Source: Actinoplanes palleronii (lineage in GTDB: Bacteria; Actinomycetota; Actinomycetes; Mycobacteriales; Micromonosporaceae). From it: a stretch of DNA of 64,000 nt. The translations under genes were made by a program, and so were the position numbers. Each line of letters begins with the position of its first letter. Within the stretch, counting starts at the first letter, position 1. The notes below the pieces were generated by a model, which saw only the letters and a list, made by a program, of their open reading frames with translations, ran no database searches and was not told the origin of the DNA. The stretch lies in NCBI RefSeq assembly GCF_016862315.1, contig NZ_BOMS01000134.1:1-64000 (forward strand), in the 5' to 3' direction. Shown in pieces: positions 25,076 through 33,800 of this stretch.

Positions 25076-26956
25076 CTACCGATCATTCGTGTCAACGAGC
25101 GAGAGTTGGGCGCGCAGGCGGCGGTGGCGGAACTCGAAATAGTTGCCGCTGCGGCGCAACAGACCGCCTGAGTGGCAGGCATGCAGGAAGTCCGGCATCC
25201 TCCAGGGCAGGCGACCCCGTACCGACAGCCACAGCAGCGCGCAGATGTACCGCGTCCAAGTGTTCCAGCAGAGTAGGGTGATCATCACTGCGATCGGCAC
25301 GGCGACAAGCCCGGAAAGCGCGACAGGCGGCAGCCAGAACCACCAATAGATCAGGTAGCCGAGCGTGAACAGGACGAGTGCCAGTTTCGCCATTCCGCCG
25401 CCGCTGCGACGGTCGTTACTGATGGCGAGCACCGGATCTCCGGCCCGTGCGCCGGTGCCACTGTCCAGTTTCGTGTCCTGACGCAGCCATACGGCAGCGA
25501 CCCGGCCTCCGAGGATGCCGGCAAGCGTGGCCAGACCAGTCGCCATGGCGAGGCCCGCCCAGAACGAGGCGACCGGCTGACCCCAGCGCCATCCGGCACC
25601 GACGAGCACCGCGGTGCCGTACGTGATGGAAGCGAGCAGGACGCCTTTGGCGAGGGACCGGATGTGCTCGCCGGCGGAGCCGTCGGTCGGGCGGCCTGCG
25701 GCCAATGACCGGATTACGTACCCGTGCCGGCGTGGATCGTCGCCGCCCGCGGCTCGTCCGCTGGAGTAGCCGCGGGCGAAGGTGTATCCGAAGAACAGAC
25801 CGGTGAGCAGAAGGTAGAAGACCGGCGCTGCCACTGCGGGGACCGTCCGGGCGAACCATCCGAAGAATGCGCCGGCGAGCACGGACAGGGTCAGCCCGGC
25901 GGCGCGGGCCGGCGTGTATCGCGGGAGCTCCCAGAAAGCGACGATGTTGCGGTCGGCGTGAACGGCGAGGAAACGGAGCCAGCGCCGGGCGTCGCGGCGG
26001 GTGAAGGTCCTCGCCGGGGAGCCGTCGTGTGGGTTGGCGTCCTGTTTGTCGAAGACCGCGTCGACCAGGCGGCTGAGCAGATGTTCTTCAAGCTGCTCCG
26101 GTGTGGTGAACAGGGCCACCAGGTCAGCCGGGTCTCGCGGCGCGACGTAGATGCTTTTGGCGAGCCAGGCCATCAGCGGAGAGGAGAGCGCTACGCTCAC
26201 CGGCGAAGTCGGGTCGGTCGTCATCCGCTCCGCGACCACATGCCAGCCGGCGATGGTCTCGGGCGGAGCGTCTTCCAATAGGTAGCGACCAACCTCGGCG
26301 GCCCCGACCGCGGTCAGGGTGATCACCGCGGCCCGGTCCAGCGCCGCCTCTGGCGACGCCGCGCCCCCATGTGGCGGGATGCTGGTCAGCACCGCGGGTA
26401 GATGCTTGGCGTTGAGATAGTGCCGAATAGCGGCGGCTGCCCTGTCGCGGAAGCCTGGATCGATCTCGTCGAAGCCATCGAAAACTGGAAGGATCTTGCT
26501 GTCGGCGAGTGACCAGGTGGCGACGTCGCCTTCTTCCCTCCCGTGTAGCAGGCCGGTTCGGAGGTGGTCGGCAAGCCAGTCCTTGAGGCTCACTCTGGCG
26601 ACATCCCAGGCGGTGAGGGGAAAGAGCACCACCTGCCGGTCGGTGCGCTCGCCGATCAGTTGGACCAACTGGCTGGCCAGTGTGGTCTTGCCGGACTGAG
26701 AGGCGCCGAGAATCAGCAACCGGCCGCCCTCGGCGACGAAGCAGGAGAGGTCGTTCTCGTCGACCAAGGCAGGCGCATCCGGGTGTTCCCAAGGGACGAT
26801 CAGTGCCCCGAGCGGGGTCAGTGAGGTGACCTGCTCGGCGGCTACTTCGACGCCCATCGATCGAAGGTGGTCGAGCGCCTGTTCATAGACACTGGGTGCG
26901 ATGTTGAAGGTGTTGTTGTTCTGCTCGTTGTTGTCGCCGATCTGAGTGGGATACAC
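25076..26956 (-). CDS. Membrane-anchored NACHT-type STAND NTPase
   Basis: This 626-residue NTPase has a short Asn-rich N-terminus (IGDNNEQNNNTFNI), then a NACHT domain. Walker A is GASQSGKTT at about 84-92 and Walker B ILPVFDGFDEID at about 155-166. It continues to about residue 320. Several membrane helices follow (about 345-400, 440-490, 520-580). The C-terminal NYFEFRHRRLRAQL segment resembles the end of other NACHT-plus-membrane proteins. The GTG at 26956 has GGAGGG eight bases before it, so an open upstream extension is not used. STAND NTPases act as signalling switches and many defend against phage, but no toxic effector domain is visible. The YdcF-like gene lies directly downstream. 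Confidence 0.82.
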   Translation of the reverse strand: MYPTQIGDNNEQNNNTFNIAPSVYEQALDHLRSMGVEVAAEQVTSLTPLGALIVPWEHPDAPALVDENDLSCFVAEGGRLLILGASQSGKTTLASQLVQLIGERTDRQVVLFPLTAWDVARVSLKDWLADHLRTGLLHGREEGDVATWSLADSKILPVFDGFDEIDPGFRDRAAAAIRHYLNAKHLPAVLTSIPPHGGAASPEAALDRAAVITLTAVGAAEVGRYLLEDAPPETIAGWHVVAERMTTDPTSPVSVALSSPLMAWLAKSIYVAPRDPADLVALFTTPEQLEEHLLSRLVDAVFDKQDANPHDGSPARTFTRRDARRWLRFLAVHADRNIVAFWELPRYTPARAAGLTLSVLAGAFFGWFARTVPAVAAPVFYLLLTGLFFGYTFARGYSSGRAAGGDDPRRHGYVIRSLAAGRPTDGSAGEHIRSLAKGVLLASITYGTAVLVGAGWRWGQPVASFWAGLAMATGLATLAGILGGRVAAVWLRQDTKLDSGTGARAGDPVLAISNDRRSGGGMAKLALVLFTLGYLIYWWFWLPPVALSGLVAVPIAVMITLLCWNTWTRYICALLWLSVRGRLPWRMPDFLHACHSGGLLRRSGNYFEFRHRRLRAQLSLVDTNDR

Positions 26957-27075
26957 GTGCGCCGCCCTCCACGGACCCCGCCGGGAGACAGAATTTAACC
27001 CATCGAGGGCACAGTGGACCATGGCTGTTCGGGTGTCGGCTTACACCGTCAGGGCACCGAGACCACGGTGAGGTG

Positions 27076-27675
27076 CTAGCGGACGAGGCGTAGCGCGGCG
27101 GCGGCGACCGTCTCCTGCAGGGACTCGGCGTCCGGCGGGGTGGGCAGGTCGCGGCGCATGCCGATGACGCTTTCCACCAGGCCGAAGACCAGGTCGCCGA
27201 GCACTGCCGGGCCGTTCGTGGACGAGGCCGCGGTCAAGCGACGGTACGCCGTTCGCAGCTCCTCGCGTTCGCGCCGGAACAGGGCGAACGGCTCGGACGC
27301 GATCTCCGGCAGCGCATACAGGATGCCGATGTTCCAGCGGGCGCCGAGCAGCACCCCGACGTCGTAGCGGACCAGGGCGTGCAACGCGTCCGCCGGCGGG
27401 AGGCCCTGGGCGGCCAGCTCCGCGGCGAACGCCAGCGACGGGCGGACCGTGGCCTCCAGCAGCTCGGCCAGGATCTGTTCCTTGGTGTTGAAGTGGTAGT
27501 ACAGCGACGCCTGCCGGATGCCGACCCGCTCGGCGATCAGGCGGGTCGAGGTGGCCGCGTAGCCGCGCTGGGCGAACAGCTCGGCGGCGGCGTCGAGGAT
27601 CTCCTCGCGGGCCGTCGCGGCCGGCAGGCGGCGGGCGCCGGAACGGGGTCGTCCGACAGAAGGGGCGGAGCTCAC
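27076..27675 (-). CDS. TetR family regulator of the urea/guanidine operon
   Basis: This 199-residue TetR repressor has its helix-turn-helix at about residues 20-65 (AAELFAQRGYAATSTRLIAERVG and QASLYYHFNTKEQIL). The GTG at 27675 (VSSAPSVGRPRSGARR) is the best start; a longer frame upstream is Arg/Pro-rich. It is divergent from the permease gene with 230 bases between. A perfect inverted repeat in that gap is the likely operator. By position it controls the urea carboxylase/allophanate hydrolase operon; the ligand (urea, guanidine or an intermediate) is not known. Confidence 0.88.
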   Translation of the reverse strand: MSSAPSVGRPRSGARRLPAATAREEILDAAAELFAQRGYAATSTRLIAERVGIRQASLYYHFNTKEQILAELLEATVRPSLAFAAELAAQGLPPADALHALVRYDVGVLLGARWNIGILYALPEIASEPFALFRREREELRTAYRRLTAASSTNGPAVLGDLVFGLVESVIGMRRDLPTPPDAESLQETVAAAALRLVR

Positions 27676-27845
27676 CGGTCCATCGTTCCACGCGCCCGGG
27701 CGACCGCCGGATCCGCCGGGGCGGGGCGGCCCGTGGGTCACGGTGCGCCGGGCCACCCGCGGCCGGAGCGGCCGTAACGCTGGCGACACACCCGGCAATC
27801 CAAGGTTTACCACCGAGAAACCGTCGTCGATGCCCACTCCCGGAA

Positions 27846-27861
27846 TCTGTCAACTGACAGA
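27846..27861. promoter_or_regulatory. Candidate TetR operator for the urea/guanidine operon
   Basis: TCTGTCA (27846-27852) and TGACAGA (27855-27861) form a perfect 7-bp inverted repeat with a two-base spacer. It lies 45 bases before the permease start and between the divergent TetR gene and the operon. It is the only strong dyad of operator size here apart from a leader hairpin. Confidence 0.6.
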
Positions 27862-27868
27862 AATTGAC

Positions 27869-27888
27869 GGGCGGCAGGTCAGCCGCCC
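27869..27888 (+). promoter_or_regulatory. Leader hairpin before the permease ribosome site
   Basis: GGGCGGC (27869-27875) and GCCGCCC (27882-27888) form a seven-pair stem with loop AGGTCA. It ends seven bases before the strong Shine-Dalgarno AGGAGG (27896-27901), so it could influence translation initiation. I find no match to the guanidine-I riboswitch core by eye. Confidence 0.45.
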
Positions 27889-27905
27889 TGTCCATAGGAG
27901 GCGGC

Positions 27906-29474
27906 ATGTCCCTCGCTCCTGCCCCGCCCGACGCGAACGACACCGCCGACGCCGCCGATCTGCGCGGCTTCGGGTACGAGCCGCAGCTGCGCCGCAGCAT
28001 CGGTAGTTACGCCAGCTTCGCGGCCGGGTTCTCGTTCGTCTCGATCCTCACCACGGTCTTCCAGCTCTTCGCGTTCGGGTTCTCGTTCGGCGGGCCGGCG
28101 TTCTTCTGGACCTGGCCACTGGTCTTCGCCGGGCAGTTCATGGTCGCGCTGACCTTCGCCGAGCTGGCCGCCCGCTATCCGATCTCGGGCTGCATCTACC
28201 AGTGGTCGCGGCGGCTCGGCAACGCCACGGTGGGCTGGTTCGCCGGCTGGGTCATGATCATCGCGCAGATCGCCACGGTGGCGGCGGCCGCGATCGCGCT
28301 GCAGGTGGTGCTGCCGTCGATCTGGTCCGGGTTCCAGCTGGTCGGCGGGGATCCGTCGCTCACCTCGACGACCGGCGCCACCAACGCGGTCATCCTCGGC
28401 ACCGCGCTGATCGCGGTCACCACGATCATCAACATCATCGGCGTACGGCTGATGTCGATCGTGAACAGCATCGGCGTGACGCTGGAGATCATCGGGGTGG
28501 CCGCGGTGGTCGTGCTGCTGCTGACCCACGCGGAACGCGGCCCGGGCGTCGTCTTCGACACCGGCGGGACCGGCGAGGGGCTCGGCTACGTCGGCCCGTT
28601 CCTGGTGTCGGCGCTGATGGCGGCGTACGTCGTGGTCGGCTTCGACAGTGCGGGTGAGCTCAGCGAGGAGACCCGCGATCCGCGCCACACCGCGCCCCGC
28701 ACGATCCTGCGGGCGCTCGCGGCGGCCGGTATCGGCGGCGGGCTGATGCTGATCGCCGCACTCATGGCGGCCCCGTCGCTCACCGACGGCCGGTTGGCCA
28801 CCGAGGGCCTTCCGTACGTCCTGACGAGTCGCCTCGGCGAGACCGGCGGGCGCATCCTGCTCGTCGACGTGGCCATCGCGATCGCGGTGTGCACGCTCGC
28901 CATCCAGACGGCCGGCAGCCGGATGGTGTTCTCGATGGCGCGCGACAACGTGCTGCCGTTCTCCGGTGCGCTGCGCCGGGTGTCCCCGCGCACCGGCACC
29001 CCGGTCCTGCCGGCGATCGTGGTCGGGGTCGGCGCGGCCGGCGTGCTGCTGGTCAACATCGGTCAGGCCGCGCTGTTCACCGCGATCACCAGTGTCTGCA
29101 TCGTGATGCTCTACATCGCGTACGCCCTGGTCACCATCCCCCTGCTGCTCCGCCGGTTGAAGGGCTGGCCGCGCGGCGAGCAGGAGACGCTCACCGAGCG
29201 CGGCGGGCGGCTGTTCTCGCTCGGCCGGTTCGGACTTGTCGTCAACGTGCTGGCCGTGGTCTACGGCATCGGCATGATCGTCAACCTGGGCTGGCCCCGC
29301 CCGGAGGTGTACGACCCGGCCGGCGGCCACTGGTACCTGCACTACTTCTCGCTGCTGTTCGTCGGCGCGGCCCTGCTCGCCGGCGGCCTGGCCTACCTGC
29401 GCTACCGCACCCGGGCGATGTCCCTGCACCTGGCACTGCCCACGCCGGTGGTCCCGGAGGGGGAAACCGCATGA
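27906..29474 (+). CDS. APC-superfamily permease of the urea/guanidine operon
   Basis: This 522-residue permease has 12 predicted membrane helices and is of the amino acid-polyamine-organocation type. Motifs include the early SYASFAAGFSFVSILTTVFQLFAFG and FAELAARYPISGCIYQWSRRL, and later GFDSAGELSEETRDPRHTAPR, conserved in the family. It starts at ATG 27906 behind AGGAGG; a TTG at 27864 is unlikely. The stop overlaps the next gene's start by four bases (ATGA), so it is translationally coupled to the first DUF1989 protein. It probably imports the operon's substrate (guanidine, urea or a precursor amide/amine). Confidence 0.88.
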   Translation: MSLAPAPPDANDTADAADLRGFGYEPQLRRSIGSYASFAAGFSFVSILTTVFQLFAFGFSFGGPAFFWTWPLVFAGQFMVALTFAELAARYPISGCIYQWSRRLGNATVGWFAGWVMIIAQIATVAAAAIALQVVLPSIWSGFQLVGGDPSLTSTTGATNAVILGTALIAVTTIINIIGVRLMSIVNSIGVTLEIIGVAAVVVLLLTHAERGPGVVFDTGGTGEGLGYVGPFLVSALMAAYVVVGFDSAGELSEETRDPRHTAPRTILRALAAAGIGGGLMLIAALMAAPSLTDGRLATEGLPYVLTSRLGETGGRILLVDVAIAIAVCTLAIQTAGSRMVFSMARDNVLPFSGALRRVSPRTGTPVLPAIVVGVGAAGVLLVNIGQAALFTAITSVCIVMLYIAYALVTIPLLLRRLKGWPRGEQETLTERGGRLFSLGRFGLVVNVLAVVYGIGMIVNLGWPRPEVYDPAGGHWYLHYFSLLFVGAALLAGGLAYLRYRTRAMSLHLALPTPVVPEGETA

Positions 29475-30280
29475 GCACGGCCACCACGGCCGGCGCCCGT
29501 GAGCACGCCCGCGCCCAGGACGGCACCGTCGTCGAGTGCATGCCGACCGTACCGGCGGCGACCGCCGGCGACGGCGTGACCTGGGCCGAGACGATCCCGG
29601 GCGGTGGCTACGCCAGCAAGCGCCTGGCCCGCGGTACCACGCTGCGGCTGACCGACCTCTACGGCGACGCCTGCGTCTCGGTCCTGCTCTTCAACGCGGA
29701 CGAACCGTGGGAGCGGCTCAACGTCGCCGACACCGTGAAGGTGCTCTGGCAGGCCTACGTCGGCGCGGGGCACCTGCTCCTCTCCGACCAGGGCCGGGTG
29801 CTCGCCTCGGTCACCGCCGGGGCGGGCGACCGCTCGGACAGTTTCTGCGGCACGTCCACGGCGACGAGCAACACCACACGGTACGGCGACGGCACCCCGC
29901 ACGGCCCCACCCCGGCGGGCCGGGAGCTGTTCACCCTGGCCGCCGCGAAGCACGGGCTGACCCGCCGGGACCTGCCGCCGAGCATCTCGTTCTTCCAGGG
30001 GCTGCGCGTCGGCGAGGACGGCGGGTTCACCTGGCTGGGCTCGGCGGGCGCCGGGGCGGTGGTGGAGCTGCGCGCCGAGATGCCGGTGACGGTGCTGCTC
30101 GTGAACGTTCCGCACCCGCTCGATCCGCGTGACGCGTACACCTGCTCGGCTCTGCGGGTGGAAGCCGTGCGCGGAACGGCGACCGCGCCCACCGATCCGC
30201 TCTGGACCCGGTCGCCGGAAGGCGAACGCGCGTTCCGCAACACCGCGGACTACCTGGAGGCAAGGGGCATGCCGTGCTGA
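29471..30280 (+). CDS. Urea amidolyase-associated protein 1 (DUF1989)
   Basis: This 269-residue DUF1989 protein corresponds to UAAP1 of urea/guanidine carboxylase operons. Typical segments are GGGYASKRLARGTTLRLTDLYGDACVSVLLFNADEPWERLN, CGTSTATSNTTRYGDG and the C-terminal YTCSALRVEAVRG. The paired UAAP1/UAAP2 subunits are now linked to a nickel- or iron-dependent carboxyguanidine deiminase activity; here that is transferred by family, not shown. It overlaps the permease by four bases and the next gene by seven. Confidence 0.88.
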   Translation: MSTATTAGAREHARAQDGTVVECMPTVPAATAGDGVTWAETIPGGGYASKRLARGTTLRLTDLYGDACVSVLLFNADEPWERLNVADTVKVLWQAYVGAGHLLLSDQGRVLASVTAGAGDRSDSFCGTSTATSNTTRYGDGTPHGPTPAGRELFTLAAAKHGLTRRDLPPSISFFQGLRVGEDGGFTWLGSAGAGAVVELRAEMPVTVLLVNVPHPLDPRDAYTCSALRVEAVRGTATAPTDPLWTRSPEGERAFRNTADYLEARGMPC

Positions 30281-30888
30281 CCGACAAGACCGTGCTGGAC
30301 GAGCAGGTGGACGCGCGGGCGCCGTGGTCGGCGATCGTGCGGGCCGGGCAGGTGCTGGACATCGTCGACCTCAAGGGCAATCAGGCGGTCGACTGCCTGC
30401 TCTACAACGCCGACGACACCAGCGAGCGGTACTCCGCGCCGGACACCGTCGCGGCGCAGGGCAACATCTTCCTGACCGCCGGCAGCGTGCTGCGCTCCAG
30501 CGAGGGACGGCCGCTGATGACCGTGGTCGCCGACGAGGTCGGCCGGCACGACACGGTCGGCGGGGCGTGCAGCCGCGAGTCGAACACCCTGCGGTACGGC
30601 CAGCACACCAAGCACCAGCACGCCTGCGTGGAGAACTTCCTGATCGAGGGCAGTCGCTGGGGCCTGGGCAAACGCGACCTGGTCAGCAACATCAACTGGT
30701 ACATGAACGTGCCGGTCGACCCGGACGGCAGCCTCGGCATCGTGGACGGGATCTCCGCGCCGGGCCTGCGGATCTCGCTGCGCGCCGAGAGGGACGTGCT
30801 GGTGCTGATCTCGAACTGCCCGCAGATCAACAACCCGTGCAACGGCTTCGACCCGACACCGGTCCGCATGATCATTACGGGGGACTGA
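30274..30888 (+). CDS. Urea amidolyase-associated protein 2 (DUF1989)
   Basis: This 204-residue second DUF1989 protein is the partner of the preceding gene. The conserved VDLKGNQAVDCLLYNADDTSERYSAPDT, GGACSRESNTLRYG and ISNCPQINNPCNGF are all present, including Cys residues typical of UAAP2. It starts at GTG 30274 inside the end of UAAP1, with GGAGGCAAGGGG upstream. The two DUF1989 proteins probably form a complex that processes carboxyguanidine or an adduct to allophanate. Confidence 0.88.
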   Translation: MLTDKTVLDEQVDARAPWSAIVRAGQVLDIVDLKGNQAVDCLLYNADDTSERYSAPDTVAAQGNIFLTAGSVLRSSEGRPLMTVVADEVGRHDTVGGACSRESNTLRYGQHTKHQHACVENFLIEGSRWGLGKRDLVSNINWYMNVPVDPDGSLGIVDGISAPGLRISLRAERDVLVLISNCPQINNPCNGFDPTPVRMIITGD

Positions 30889-30892
30889 GAAG

Positions 30893-33800
30893 ATGTTCGA
30901 CACCCTGCTGGTCGCCAACCGCGGTGAGATCGCGTGCCGGATCATCCGCACCGCCGCGCGGATGGGACTCAAGACCGTGGCCGTGTTCTCGGACGCGGAC
31001 CGCGCCGCACCGCACGTGCGGATGGCCGACGTGGCGGTGCGGCTCGGGCCGGCGCCGGCCCGCGACAGCTACCTGCGGGTGGACCGGGTGCTCGACGCGG
31101 CGCTGTCCACCGGCGCCGGCGCCGTGCACCCGGGTTACGGGTTCCTGTCCGAGGACGCCGGGTTCGCCACCGCCGTCGAACAGGCCGGACTGCTGTTCGT
31201 CGGGCCGACACCCGCGCAGCTGACCGCGTTCGGGGCCAAGCACACGGCGCGGGCCCTGGCCGCCGACGCCGGGGTGCCGATGATCGAGGGGACCGGGCTG
31301 CTGTCCGGTCTCGATCAGGCCTTGGCCGAGGCGGAGCGGATCGGCTACCCGGTCATGGTCAAGGCGACCGGCGGTGGTGGCGGCATCGGGATGCAGGCCT
31401 GCGCCGATCAAGCAGCGTTGATCGAGGCCTACGACCGGGTCGAGCGCCTGGCCGTGGCCAGCTTCGGCAGCGGCGGGGTGTTCCTGGAGCGTTTCGTGCA
31501 GCGCGCCCGCCACGTCGAGGTGCAGGTCTTCGGGGACGGCGCCGGTCGGGTCGTGGCACTCGGCGACCGGGACTGCAGCCTGCAACGCCGCAACCAGAAG
31601 GTGATCGAGGAGGCGCCCGCGCCCGGCCTCCCGGCGTCGCTCCGCGATCAGCTTCAGGCAAAAGCGGTCGCGCTCTGCGAGTCGGTGCGGTACCGGTCGG
31701 CGGGCACTGTCGAGTTCGTCTACGACGCGGAGCGGGAGCAGGCCTCGTTCCTCGAGGTGAACGCGCGGCTGCAGGTCGAGCACCCGGTGACCGAGGAGAT
31801 CTTCGGGATCGACCTGGTCGAGTGGATGCTGCGGCTGGCCGGCGGTGACTCCGGGTTCCTTGACACGCCACTGACGGCGGCCGGGGTGGCCGTCGAGGCG
31901 CGCGTCTATGCGGAGGATCCGACGCTGGGCCACCGCCCGAGCGCCGGCCTGATCACCAACGCCGAGTTCCCGGCCGAGCCGCGAGCCGACGTCGAGTCTC
32001 CGGCGGAGGTGCGCGTCGACGGCTGGGTCGAGGCCGGCACCGAGGTGTCCACGGCGTACGACCCGATGCTCGCCAAAATCATCGTGGCCGCTCCGACGCG
32101 CGCTCTCGCGTACCGGAAATTGGGCGAAGCCCTGAGGACCACCCGCATCGACGGCATCGAGACCAACCTCGGTCTTCTCCGGGCCGCGGCAGCGGACCCG
32201 CAGGTCCTGGCGGCGACCCACTCGACCGCGACCCTCGCCGGAGTCCACGACGAGGAACCCCGGATCGTGGTGGAGCGGCCCGGCACGATGACCACCGTGC
32301 AGGACTGGCCGGGGCGGGTCGGGCTGTGGGAGGTCGGGGTGCCGCCGAGCGGGCCGATGGACGACCTGTCGTTCCGGCTGGGGAACCGGGCGCTCGGCAA
32401 CGACGAGGGCGCACCCGGGTTGGAGTGCACGGTTGACGGTCCGGTGCTGCGGTTCAGTGCGGAAACCACGGTGTGCGTGACCGGGGCGGCCGTGCCGGTG
32501 ACCGTGGACGGGATGCGGGTGGCGCGGTGGGAGCCGGTCGTCGTGCCCGCCGGGGGAGTGCTCGAGGTGGGGAAGGCGGTCGACGGCGGGCTGCGGGCCT
32601 ATGTCCTGTTCGCCGGCGGGCTGGATGTGCCGTCCTACCTGGGCAGCGCGGCGACGTTCACGCTCGGACAGTTCGGCGGGCACGGCGGGCGGGCGCTGCG
32701 GGTCGGCGACGTGCTCCGGACCGTGGCGTCAGAAAACGTCGGCGACGTGCTCCGGACCGCGACCCGGTTGCGGGTATCGGCTGGCTCTCAGGGGTGTCTC
32801 AGCACCGCTGAGACACCCCTGAGGCCCAGCCAGGGTCGAGACGAGCGGCCGGTCATCCGCCGCGACTGGCAGATCCGGGTCACCGAGGGGCCGCACGCCG
32901 CCCCGGAATTCTTCCTCCGCGAGGACCTCGACGCGTTCTACGCCGCGCAGTGGGAGGTGCACTTCAACTCGGCGCGCACCGGCGTCCGCCTGATCGGCCC
33001 GAAACCGCGCTGGGCGCGCGCCGACGGCGGCGAGGCAGGCCTGCACCCGTCCAACATCCACGACACCCCCTACTCGGTCGGCGCGATCGACTTCACCGGT
33101 GACGTGCCGATCCTGCTCGGCCCGGACGGACCCAGCCTCGGCGGTTTCGTCTGCCCGGCCACCGTGATCACATCCGAGCGCTGGAAGCTCGGTCAGCTCA
33201 CCCCGGGTGACACCGTGCGGTTCGTACCGGTGTCCGACATCGATTTCACCCCGCTGATCCGCGTGGTCGACGACGGCATCCTGGCCCGCGACGACGAGGT
33301 CACCTACCGGCGTTCCGGCGACGACAACCTGCTCGTCGAGTACGGCCCGATGACCCTCGACCTGGGCCTGCGGATGCGCGCGCACGCCCTGCAGGACCGG
33401 TTGCGCGCCGAGGGCCTGCCCGGCGTCGTCGACCTCACCCCGGGCATCCGCTCGCTGCAGATCCACGTCGACCCGGCGGTGCTGCCGGTGCGAACCCTGC
33501 TCGACGTGGTCCGGTCGCTGGAACTGCCGGACAGCCTCGAGGTGCCCAGCCGGGTCGTGCACCTGCCGCTGTCCTGGGACGACCCGGCGACCCGGGAAGC
33601 GATCGCGCGGTACATGGCCGGGGTCCGCGACGACGCGCCCTGGTGCCCGTGGAACATCGAGTTCATCCGCCGGGTGAACGGCCTCGACAGCGTCGACGAC
33701 GTGTACCGGACCGTTTTCGACGCCAGCTATCTGGTGCTCGGGCTCGGCGATGTCTACCTGGGTGCACCGGTGGCCACCCCGCTCGATCCGCGCCATCGCC

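Noticed and set aside
24324..27022. A complete Avs- or CARD-type defence system at the NACHT locus
   Set aside because: No nuclease, protease or other effector domain is recognisable in the NTPase or its neighbours, so only a candidate is reported.
27676..27905. Possible guanidine riboswitch before the permease
   Set aside because: I could not find the conserved guanidine-I core or any tandem guanidine-III-like pseudoknot by eye; only a short simple hairpin and a TetR dyad are visible.
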